This document shows, piece by piece, positions 33,217 through 43,394 of a stretch of 64,000 bases of DNA. The notes under the pieces are model-generated. The model searched no databases. It saw only the letters and a list, made by a program, of their open reading frames with translations, and was not told the origin of the DNA. Location: positions 27,815,001 through 27,879,000 of the forward strand of contig NC_057817.1 in the NCBI RefSeq assembly GCF_910594005.1, in the 5' to 3' direction. How positions within the stretch are numbered: the first letter of the stretch is position 1; every line of letters begins with the position of its first letter. The translations under genes and the position numbers were made by a program. The stretch comes from Cervus elaphus (Eukaryota; Chordata; Mammalia; Artiodactyla; Cervidae).

Positions 33217-33527
33217 GGAAGGTGGATTCCTTTTTTATTTTATTTTTTTATTTTGGCTGTGCTGGGTCTTTGATGCTGCATGGGCTTTTCTCTAGTTGTG
33301 GTGAGTGGGGGCTACTCTCTAGTTGCAGTGCTTGGGCTTCTAACTGCTGTAGCTTCTCTTGTTATGGAGTACAGGTTCTAGGCACACAGGTTCGTAGTTG
33401 TGGTACACAGGCTTAGTTGCTCTCTGGCATGTGGGATCTTCCTGGACCTGGGATCGAACCTGTGTCTCCTGCATTGGCAGGCAGATTCTTACCACTGAGC
33501 CAGCAGGGCAGCCCAGAAAGTGGATTC
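33217..33527 (-). repeat. Inner CHR-type SINE nested in the outer SINE
   Basis: Element 33230-33514: 'ttttggctgtgctgggtctt', 'cgaacctgtgtctcctgcat', 'ccactgagccagcagggcag'. Target-site duplication GGAAGGTGGATTC (33217-33229) / AGAAAGTGGATTC (33515-33527), two mismatches. Confidence 0.88.
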
Positions 33528-33988
33528 TTAACCATCAAATCACCAGGGAGTTCCTTACATGTCCGTTCTTAAACCAAACACTGGCCAAGAATAGAATTCC
33601 CAAAGGTGTCTCAGACTAATCCAGACTCACCCCTGGGGCTGGGGAGGGGCTTGGCCTCCCCTAAAGAACCTGGCAGCCCGGTCCCTGAAAAAAAAACCAA
33701 GGCTCTGTTAGCAAGAAATGGGGGGCAATGATTGTTGGTCAATAATCAATAGTCTCTGCTTTATCTGATTCTTCAATGTTAACAATTCAGGTTTTATTCA
33801 GGGATCCACCTCTCAAGAAATGTAACCCATTTCCAACAAAGGAATAAACCCCGATGGAGTAAATCCTGATATGTCTATGTCAGTTCTAGTAATCCTGCCC
33901 ACCCCCCGCCCCAACCCAACCAGAGATTGGTTTAAGGATGAGAACTGTGGAAGACACTGATTGTAGCCACCTAACATCCATTCTTCTT

Positions 33989-34820
33989 CTTCCTTAATAA
34001 TAAAGAGCTGCATTTTATTTAGGGTGACACAGTGCTCTGCTGAAAAAATGTTTTTAGTTTTTCTTGTAGCTACATATGGCCATGTGACCAAGTTCTGACC
34101 AATACAATATAAATAGAAATGCTGGTGGAACATCTGAGAAGGTTGCTTACAAGAGCTGATTCTGCTGAGGAACAACCTCTGGCCCTTCATTTTTGCTACT
34201 TTTGGTCTACAACATGGATCCAACATGGTCTACAACATGGAACTCCAGCAGCTATTTTGGAACATGAAGTGAATTTGAGAATGAAATCATGTGAGATATA
34301 TTGGGCCTCCAGTGACACTGAAACTATAGAGCCGGCACACCAGCACTGTCTATTTTCAGACTTCTTTTATTTATTTATTTTAGGTAAGAAGTGGATTTAT
34401 TCAGATTCAGATTCAGAGGAAGTACACTCACAGACAGAGCATGGGCCATTGTAGAGGGCGTGTGCGGCCAGACTTCTTTTATATGAGGAAGAATAAACTT
34501 CAATATTGTTTGAATCACTCTGAATTTTGTCAACATCTACAACTGATGAACACAGGCAATAATGATTTCTGGTCAAAGAGACAAGAGGGAAAATCTTCTG
34601 GATTTCTCTGGGAGAAGTTTCTTTGTTCTCTAAGGAGGCACCTGAGAGGAATAGTTGGGCCCATGAGGGATGATTAGAACTACATTCAGGCATTTTGTGA
34701 CTTGAGGGGAACCATCTAGGGACACAACAGAGATGGTGAGGGTGTTGGATATGAAGATGGAAGGAACCTGGGTCCCTGAAGAAGGTGCTGAGTCTCTGAA
34801 TTACTCAACTCTGGAGTTAC
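33989..34820 (+). repeat. Ancient mammalian repeat (LTR-like), interrupted
   Basis: 'gtagctacatatggccatgt', 'agttctgaccaatacaatat', 'gaaggaacctgggtccctg' are decayed segments of an old family. I cannot name it securely. A recent 98-bp insertion lies at 34371-34468. Confidence 0.45.
34357..34482 (-). mobile_element. Mini retrocopy of an LTR-like polyadenylated transcript end
   Basis: A 98-bp insertion (34371-34468) flanked by exact 14-bp direct repeats, CAGACTTCTTTTAT at 34357-34370 and 34469-34482. Read on the minus strand it ends in AATAAA, about 19 bases of sequence, then an A-rich (AAAT)n tail. The body resembles the R-region end of a ruminant endogenous-retrovirus LTR. This is the format of an L1-mobilised RNA 3' end. 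Confidence 0.7.
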
Positions 34821-35051
34821 CATTTCTCATTCTTATGTAAAATACTGTATTTGATCAATTCAGAAATGCACATTTGGTCACATTGTAACATTTCTGAAAT
34901 CAGTATACATCTTACTACCAGCAGTGCCTTAACCTACTGTCAGCCAGATAGCAGTTGTGCTTTACAGTTGTACACGTGTTGTACATGTGTTGTACATGTT
35001 GTACATGTGTCCTTGCTGCACATGTACACATTCTGGTGACTTTCCTGGTGT
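34794..35051 (+). repeat. Left arm of a large inverted repeat
   Basis: 34794-34953 is about 95% identical to the reverse complement of 35504-35672. A second matching block, 35018-35051, pairs with 35476-35503. Between them the left arm has about 65 extra bases with a tandem 11-mer, GTTGTACATGT (four imperfect copies, 34967-35008), absent from the right arm. Confidence 0.85.
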
Positions 35052-35224
35052 CGTGATTGGACAATTGCAACCCAATGATGTTTCAGTCCATAAACCATAT
35101 AAGGACTCTCTGGGTTCTGACTGATATCTAGAAATTTTTATCAAATATCTGTCCAGATCATCTGCCAGCAAGCATCAAGACTTCCAGAATGAATATTGGT
35201 GGCTTAAAAGAAAGCCTCAAGGTT

Positions 35225-35800
35225 AACAGCGGATGTGGTAGACAACCTGCAAAACCATCCCCAGTGGTCATCACCTCCGACTAGTCACACCCTTGTGTAG
35301 CCCCTTCCCACAACGTTCTGGTTTGGTCTTTGTGACCGGTTAGCATAGGACAGAAATCATGACACTATGTCACTTTCAGCATCAGGATGTAAAAAGGCTG
35401 TGGCTTCTGTCTTGAATGACTGACTGAGCGGAAAGTAGATTCTGCTACCCACAGCTTGAGGGCTAGCTCATAAGAGACACCAAGGCACCAAAATGTGTAC
35501 ATGTGCTATCTGGCTGACAGTAGGTTAAGGCACTGCTGACAGTAGGATGTATACTGATTTCAGAAATGTTACAATGTGACCAAATGTGTATTTCTGAATT
35601 GATCAAATACAATATTTTACATAAGAATGAGAAACAGTAACTCCAGAGTTGATTAACTCAGAAACATCCAGCTAAACCACTCCCAGATTCCTGACCAATA
35701 AAAATGATAACATAATAAATGTTTGTCTCTTTTAACTGCTGAGATTTGGGGTAATTTTTTTTTTTTTTTTTTACAGAGCAACGAACAATTAATTCAGTGG
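35225..35800 (+). mobile_element. Old MLT1-like LTR carrying the right arm of the inverted repeat
   Basis: 'ctccgactagtcacaccctt', 'gtctttgtgaccggttagca' and, at the end, 'ccactcccagattcctgacc', 'aataaatgtttgtctctttt' fit an MLT1-type LTR. Its middle is occupied by the inverted-repeat arm at 35476-35672. A T-run (18 bases) lies at 35755-35772. Confidence 0.6.
35476..35672 (-). repeat. Right arm of a large inverted repeat
   Basis: Reverse-complement partner of 34794-35051. About seven mismatches were counted over about 143 aligned bases (34814-34953). The spacer between arms is 424 bp (35052-35475). Confidence 0.85.
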
Positions 35801-36006
35801 AGCAGTCTTTTAAGAAATATTGTCTCACCAGTCCTTAAATCTACCCTGATGAGGAGTCCATGTGGAAAAACACTGGCAGCTCAGAGTTGAAAAGTGATTC
35901 CAAGAATAAGACTCTGGATGTAATAAACTGAAAGAAATTCATAAGTAATTTATTTCACCCATGTTTTCCTTGTTCAATAGGTGCAAAAGTAATTTATGTT
36001 TAAAAG

Positions 36007-36184
36007 TAGGGATTTCCCTGGTGGTCCAGTGGTTAAGAATGTGCCTTCCAATGTAGGGGATGCAGGTTTGATCCTTGGTCAGGGAACTAAGATCCTGCAC
36101 ATCACGGGGCAAGCCCGAGCATCACATCTAGAGAAATCCCATACACAGCAGCAAACAAAAAAAAAGTCAAAAGAAAAAAAAAAA
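36007..36184 (+). repeat. CHR-type SINE, sense
   Basis: 'ttccctggtggtccagtgg', 'gatccttggtcagggaacta', then an A-rich tail ending near 36184. Confidence 0.9.
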
Positions 36185-36248
36185 GTGTATTTCCATGTAA
36201 GTTCAAAAGGACATTTTAAAGAAATGTAAAATAAAAATTCTAAGTGAT

Positions 36249-36520
36249 AAGAAACCATTGTGTGTGAATATGTGTGTTAGTTGCTCAGTCATGTCCGACT
36301 CTTTGCGACCCCATGGACTATAGCTGGACTATAGCTCACCAGGCTCCTCTGTCCATCCATGGAATTCTCTAGGCAAGAATACTGAAGTGGGTAGCCATTC
36401 CCCTCCTCAGGAGATCTTCCTGTCTTAGGGGTTGAACCTGGGTCTCCCGCATTACCGGCAGATTCTTTACCAGCTAAGCTACTAGGGAGCAACCTGGGAA
36501 GCCCTAAGAAATCATTATGT
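36249..36520 (-). repeat. Bov-tA SINE, antisense, with TSD
   Basis: 'gttgctcagtcatgtccgac' to 'aacctgggaagccct'. Target-site duplication AAGAAACCATTGTGT (36249) / AAGAAATCATTATGT (36506), two mismatches. It has a private tandem duplication, 'ggactatagct', at about 36316-36337. Confidence 0.92.
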
Positions 36521-38200
36521 CAGTTTAATTGGCAGTGCTTTTTCTTTCTAATGGTACATAAAGTAACACTGCTTCTTAATATCAGTGGCATCTAAATTGG
36601 ATGAAATATGATCATGTGTTTTGCTTACTATACAAGCCATTGTGAGGCCAGTTTTCTGGTACTTGCAGTTGAGGGTTCAAACTCAGCTGTATAGGAGAGG
36701 GTTGAGGAGGAAGTGAATGAGGAGAAGGAGAGAACAGTGTGTGAGGGAGACTAGGAGGAGGTTGGGCAGGGGTCTGTGGTCAACAGCTCAAAAGTATTTA
36801 CGGGAAACCCGTGTTGCTCACTGTTTCAAGTGCATTAGTCCTAAGTCTCCAGTGCGGTATTAAGGTCCTAGCGATTGCTGGCTGCGTTGGAAATACTTGC
36901 ATTTCCCAAACAAAAGTAAAGACATGTGACCTGACACAGGAATTTTCCTCTATTTAAAATTTTTTAACCCACCCGTACCCCCCTCCCCCACCCAACGCCA
37001 TGCTTTTAGTTTTATAGCTTTAGGGCTCATACAAGGGCAAGTGGAAACATGCTAGACAGAGGCTTCCCTGGGACATAGGTTGCCCCTCATCTCCCAGAGC
37101 AGCGGCCAGTTGTTGGGAAAATGTCCAGAGGCCAGAATCTCAACTAGGCAAGAGAGAAGACTGAGGCTAGGGATCCAGATAGCTTTAGAGTTAGGTGTGA
37201 ATCGCGATTCCTACATTCTTGACGACTCAATCGTTTGTTTCACGAACATCTCATCCTTCCTTGGGAAAGCCGCATGAGGCCTGGGCATCTATCATCAACC
37301 CACTTTACAGATTGGCAAGCTGAGGGGAGAGTGTTAAATTTACAGGGTGAAGGACAAACCAAGATTTGAATTCAGGCAGTCTGGCCCCAGAGCCTGCGCC
37401 AGTCTCAGTCACTGCCTTAGGGCACTTTAGATCTGCGGGAAATTTAGCAATCGCAGATCCAAAGCCCTGATTTTACAGTTGAGGAAGCAGCGGTTTCACA
37501 GAGGGTGCAAGCCTTGCCCAAGATCCACACTGAAGCGTGGCTGGGCGGGACCCGGGCTGGGGTACTCTGGATTAGAGCTGGTAAAAGAAGGGGGCGGAGG
37601 AGGGGGCTGTAGGCACCCGGAAGCACTGCCCCTTCCCACCTCGCCCCCAGTGCAAAGCGCCCCATCTTTCCATTTTGGGAACGGGTTTTACTTGGTGGGA
37701 GCGGGGGTGGGGGTGGCCTCCGAAAGCCACCCGGCCTCCTTCATTCTCGGGATTCCCTGAGGGAGCCATTGTCCGGGAGGAATGTTCGGCCGGCAGCCCC
37801 GAGGGGGGCGGGGCCTCTCTGCGTGCCGCAGACAAGCCTGCTTTGTGCTCTCACTCAGGGCCCCTCCTGGCCTTCCCAGTATTTTTCAGGGTTTCCAGGC
37901 CGGGTCGCTAAAGGAGGAAGCTATTGGAAAATGCCTGGGCCTTGGGAGAGGCACTGGGCCCTGAAACGCGTCTGGGAGGGCTGCCTGGAGGAGATGTGAG
38001 GGCATCACCCAGAGACCTGGGGTAGTGGCTCCTCAAAGCCAAAAATTTACATTCCCAGCATCTTATTACTAGAATTTGATCCTAATCTGACACATGCACA
38101 AAGGTGGGTGTTACAAGTCAGTTCATCACGCTTTTATTTTTAGGGGGGGAAAAATTGACAACAAAGGATATTATTAAATTAATTCTTGCATGTCCAGATG
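36521..38200. other. Mostly unique DNA with MIR pieces and a GC-rich stretch
   Basis: MIR antisense fragments at about 37290-37400 ('cactttacagattggcaag') and 37460-37560 ('ttacagttgaggaagcagc'). A GC-rich stretch with some CpGs at 37560-37980 includes 'gaggggggcggggcctc'. No exon is supported. Confidence 0.45.
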
Positions 38201-38204
38201 ATGG

Positions 38205-38420
38205 AATATTAAACTGTCATTAAAATTATGTGATATAAACAACAAGGATTAATCATATAGCACAGGGAACTATATTCAATATCTTGTAATAAACTATAAT
38301 GGAAAAGAATCAGAAACAAGAATACAGATATATACATATATATGTACTACAGAATCACTTTGTTGTACACCTGAAACTACCACAATATTGTAAATCAACC
38401 ATACTTCAATAAAAAAAATT
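38205..38420 (+). mobile_element. L1 3' end, sense
   Basis: 'agcacagggaactatattca', 'gttgtacacctgaaactacc', 'caaccatacttcaataaaa': the usual artiodactyl L1 3' UTR end with polyadenylation signal and A-tail. Confidence 0.9.
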
Positions 38421-38684
38421 ATGTGTTATAAATATATGTACAGACAGGAAAAGATACTCAAAATACTGGTTTATTGAGAAAGCAGATTATAAAATAGTGT
38501 GGCAATCTCTCTCTATATATATACATATCTAGAAAAACAAGCTGTCTTATTCCAAAATCTTACTAGTGGTTTTCTCTGAGTGGTAGGATTAAGAATGTTT
38601 GATTTTGAAAACAAATTTTTGTTTTGTGCTTGTCTGTATTTTCTAATTCTAAAAGATACTGTAAAAAGATGTTTTGTGTAACTA

Positions 38685-38711
38685 TTGTGTGTGTGTGTGT
38701 GTGAGAGAGAG
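38685..38711. repeat. (TG)n(GA)n microsatellite
   Basis: About nine TG units directly followed by about five GA units. Likely polymorphic. Confidence 0.9.
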
Positions 38712-38859
38712 ATAACTGCCTGCTGCTTAGGCTGGGTGCCCCCCACAGGAGAAGTTTCTCCAGTTCTCAACAGTAGGCAAGGACAGCTGTTCAAGCATCA
38801 GAAAAAATGAACAGTGAGCATCAGACAGGCAATGTGTCTGAGCCCAGTAATAACAGCAA

Positions 38860-39050
38860 CAACTTAGCACTTCACACAGTGCTTCCACACACACGATCTT
38901 ATTTGAATGCTACCACAACCCTCTCAGAACACATCATTCACCTTTTACAGGTGAGGAGCCAGGCTCCAGCAGCTAAGAACTCCTCCTTTGCCCCTGGCAG
39001 CAACAGGCAAGTAGGGGAGCTAGGATTGAATCCAGGGTCTCAGATCTCTA
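38860..39050 (-). repeat. MIR SINE, antisense
   Basis: 'cttagcacttcacacagtgc', 'ttacaggtgaggagccaggc', 'ctaggattgaatccagggtc'. Confidence 0.7.
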
Positions 39051-42000
39051 GTCACCACATCCCACCGCCTCCCCACACATGTCCACTTCAGCATCTGCAT
39101 TTGTTCCTCCACCTGTCTCTCTCCTCCTCTGACTGTGAGTTTCTCTGGTGCACTTAAGAGTGTTATTCAAGTCTCTGTTCCCAGGACTTAATACATGGTG
39201 GGCATCAGTACATGCTATTGAATAAACAAATGAATGAACAAACAAACATTCAAACCTGGAGCCCTGGTGAAGCAAGTCTTAATAGTTTCCAAACCAGTTC
39301 TTTGTAGCCTGTGTCTCTTTATACTTGCTGTTCTGTATTTATTTCCTTTTTGGTCTTTAATACTTGCAAAGCCGTTTGGAAAATGGCTGACAGGGAATGT
39401 GTGGGAACAGCTCTTCGTCTGGATCTGAACCAAAGCTTTAAAAAGGCTCCCATTACCCACTACACAACAGTAACTGGAGGCAGCCACCCTAGAGGCCAAG
39501 GGCACAGAGGAGAAGCCCTAGGTGAGCTCTCCTCCCTGCCTGGGGGGAGGGTTTCTGTCCAAGACCAGTGCTTGGAAAGGATGGGGCTCCTCACTTTGAG
39601 TACAGACCCTTCCAGACCCCAGACCCAGAGTGGTGGACGTTCCTTCGTTGGAGAGAGGGCTGTGGTTATAAAGCCTGGGCCAATCAGGGAAGGCATCCTG
39701 GAGGGGAGACCTGGGAGGCTGGTTTAGGATGGGGAGAGGCCAGGGCAGAGGGGAGAAAAGCAGGGAACATGCCTGAGCAGTTGGGCGCTGGATGATTTAA
39801 GTACAACCAGATGTGCTGGGAATCTCCTGTCAGGCCCAGCCCCAGTGAAGGCAGCGTGGGGGTGGGGGAGATCTCTGAGCCACTTGGATTTCCAGTTCCC
39901 CATTCTGCCCTGGATCTGTAAGCTTTAAGGAAGGGAGAAGCCAGTGGAGTTCCAGAGGAGCTGGCATGTGAGAGAGTGAGCCAGGCAGGCTTGGGTGGAG
40001 TCTTTTGCCTTTGGCTAGGGTATAGGAAGGGAAGGGTTCTTCCAGGAAGCAAGATATTTATTGGGCTCAATCCCTGGAACCTAGAAAAAAGGATTAGCAG
40101 AGCCCTGGGGTAGGAGTTACCAGCTTTGCTGGGAGTAGGGGATAGCTAGGGAAATTTACAGAAGAGGATGTGTCTAAGTTGGGGTTCTGCAGGATGAACA
40201 GGAGTTGCCCAAGCAGACTAGGGGAAATGGTACTCCAGGGAGGAGGGCTCTGTGGTTTTAAAATGGTGTGGGTGCTTAGCGAGAGGTTCTGTGGGGGTAT
40301 GTCACAGGGGTACGTTGTGGGATGACAGTTCAGTTTGGGGCGCTGGCCCAAAAGCCAGGATGGGGGTGGGATGGGTACGCTACGGCTCACAGACCAAATT
40401 GGCAGAGCCAGAGGCAGTATGGGGATTTTGGAAATGGGTCCCAGGGTCCCCAAGTGTTGGGCCTCTGGAGGAAAGGAGGGGACTGATAGCCAGCCCCAGC
40501 TCCTCCCCCAAGTCTTAAGTGGTCTGGCACAGAACTGTGTCTGCCCAGAGGAAGGGGTGCTTTTTCTTATTCTCATGGAAGCTCTTAAGAGCCCTTGGCT
40601 AGCTGTGAGGTGGGGATTGGACCCAGACACAGACTGTAGCTCACTAGGAAGGCAAAGTTGGTATAAGCACATGAAGAGTAAGTGAGGGCATGAGCAGGGT
40701 TGGGGAGGCACTGCGAACTGGGCCTTGAAGTCCAAATAGCCAGAAAGAGAAGGGCTAAGGCTCCACTTGTAGGGGAGTAGCCTGAGCCCAGGGTGAGTGG
40801 GGGGTGTGGTAGCCAGTGGGTGTGGTATGCTCTGGGCACACACCCTAGTCCCCCAGCCTGGACACATTTCCTTCCTTTCTTGCTTCTTAATGACTCCTGA
40901 GTGGCCGATCCAGAGGACTACAAAGAGAGGTCTCTCCGCCCTGCCCTTTCCTCTTCCTCTCTTCCATTTCTTTCTCCCTTCCTCCCCCTACCCCCATCCT
41001 TCCCCAGGCCCTTTTCTTTCCTTCCTCTTCACCCCACCTGCTCCTCCCTCCCTCTCTGGCTTCTGCATCTTTCCTTTCTTCTTTCTCCCTTCAAAACCCT
41101 TCATGCTGATTCTCCCTGGACCAGCAGGGGTTGTTTTCTTGATGTTTTCAGAAAGGCCTTGCTGCAAGTCTCTGGGCCAGGAAGATCACACAAACACACC
41201 TCTGCACACATACCCATGTCCCACACCCACACGCACACGTGCACAGGCGCTCGGCAGCACACCCAAGCATAGTATCTGCCTCCTCCTTGGATGTCACATG
41301 AGCAAAAGGGCTGGGAAAGAACGGAGGGCTCTCTGCAGAGGCCAAGCAGAACATTACCGTCAACACTACCACTATCATTATCCAATCCATCGCCAGGCAC
41401 TTGACCTACCCTGGGATGATCACAAGACCAGCCAGAACTCTGTCCTCAGCAGGGGGCTCTTAGGGCACAGATCCCTCAACTGGGGACAGTCAGGAGTCCT
41501 CAGAGAACAGACCCTCCCCCAAGGCCCCGCCCAGGAGGGCAGACATGATGATGAAGGGCCATTTGCCAGGATTGAGTATTTGTCAGCCCAGGAGGCTGGA
41601 TGATGTATTAACAGGACTTTAATGAGCTTGGGGAGGAGGAGCCACACTTCACTGCCTGAGCCTGGTGGGCAGAGGAGTGACCAGACCAACCTCACCCCCA
41701 TCTACTAACGTAAGTCAACCTATGCCTGTTTGCCCATCAGAAACAATTCAGTGCCTCCAAGTTGCAGCCCTTTCCCTTGTGAAGTCAGGTAAAGGCCTCT
41801 CGGTGTGCTATCTTACCGGGAAGGCCTTCCTGCGGTCTAACCTCATCTTTCATACCAGCTCTGGAGGAATGGGGGAGGGGTGTGTGTGGAGGAGAACCCC
41901 CTCCCTGCTCCAGGGGAGCACCTTATCAACTTGTTCCTCCACCCTCACTCCTGTCATCCACCCCACCCTGGAGCCTGGAGGAGCACGGCCTCCACTGACA

Positions 42001-43394
42001 CCTAGCCACACTGCCCTAGCAGTGCCAGGCTTGGCCTCTAGGCACCAGTGCTGCTGGCTGGGGTCACTCAGCTCATGTGGATATTCCCCTTATTCCTGCC
42101 CCTGACCCCTGGGGACCCTGACAGATAGGGTGGAAGGAGTACAGTCGATTCTAGATCCAACTTTGCTGTGTGACCCCAAATGCGTCTCTTCTCTCTGGTC
42201 CTCAGGTACCTCATTAGTAAAGAAATTCTCAACAAATTCCTTCTCCCTCTGCTGTCTCGGGATTGTCCCTTCAACTTGGGGTTCAGTTTTCCTACAGCAG
42301 CTATAGCTCCGTTTCTTCTGCCTTTCTGATTTTGAAGCCAGAGGTTTCAAATGCCCCACCATTCTGACCCTGTGCCAAGGTGTGGTCCTAGGGATGTAGA
42401 ATAGAGAGGAAGAGTGAGTTCTGGGGTCAGAGAAGATCCTGACTTTGGTGAATTCCAGAAACTGCCTGGGTTCTAGTCTTGCTTCCTTCTGTGGATTGGG
42501 AAAAATATAGGAGCCTCCTGGATTCCCTTAAGGGTACTCTGGGAGATCAAAACCCAGAGCTACCAGAGGAGGCTGGTGAGACCCCAGAGACCCACCACTA
42601 GCAGAAGGGAAGGGGAGAGTTTAGAATTTTACAAAACACTGAGGACAGAACACTGCTGGGCAGCTGGAGTGAGAGCACAAGGGTAACCTTGTCCAGCCAG
42701 TGCTCAGAGAGGTTGAGCAGCGCCGGAAAGAAACAAAAAAACATCTCAGAAGACGCGACCAGCAAGCTCTGCACTTGCGTGGGAGCACAGGCGATCTTGG
42801 GACCCGTGGTGCTCAGCATCTCCTAAGGAGGAAATGTATCTGGAATTTCCAACCTAAGCTCGGATCTCTCTCCTACAACCTCCTGGGGCAAAGTGGGTTC
42901 TGCGGGCTGCTCGCTCTGCTGGTTTCCTTTCCTGTCTGGATCGCTGGCTGCTGAAGCCTTGTGTCACTGTGTCTGACAGAATTCTACCCTCGGAGGTGCT
43001 GCCCCGGGAGAAGGATGTACCTTTGGGACGCTAGGGTGTTCCCGGCACAGAGTGGACGCTTGCAATGTGTTGAATGAGTGCACTCATCAGTGAACGCCTT
43101 TGGACAACTCTAAGCAGATCACATGTGCGGGATTCATCCTGCTTGGCTCAGTGTGGCTGCCGTCTTCTTGGGGAAAGCCCTCCAGTGAAGCCTGCAGTTT
43201 AGACATCACATCACACCCTCCATTGCCCACCTCCTGGGCTCTCGGTCTTCCCCCCGAACCCACCCCACTTGGAGTCCGCGAAGAGCAGTGGACTTGAGCT
43301 GCGTGTATCCCATCTGTGCATCCGGGCTGGCAAAGCCAACAGTTCACCTGCGGCAGGTGGGAGGGTGGGAATGAAAGAGTGAGTCCACCAGGCT
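39051..43394. other. Unique DNA upstream of the CpG island, no gene seen
   Basis: Largely non-repetitive. A pyrimidine-rich tract lies at about 40940-41100. An AT-containing motif block, 'gatgatgtattaacaggact' and 'ttaatgagcttggggagg', at about 41600-41635 may be regulatory. Long open frames on both strands at 40094-41603 are low-complexity and lack domains. Confidence 0.45.

Larger units (their letters stand above)
32814..33570 (-). repeat. CHR-type SINE (outer layer of a three-layer nest), antisense
   Basis: The outer SINE occupies 32830-32843, 33084-33229 and 33528-33554. Its 16-bp target-site duplication, TTACATGTCC(A/G)TTCTT with one mismatch, is at 32814-32829 and 33555-33570. Two later elements lie inside: a U6-L1 chimera (32844-33072) and another SINE (33230-33514). 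Confidence 0.88.

Noticed and set aside
40094..41603. Open frames of 257 (minus) and 268 (plus) codons
   Set aside because: No recognisable domain. Part is encoded by a pyrimidine tract and an ACAC-rich stretch. No splice or initiation context sets them apart.
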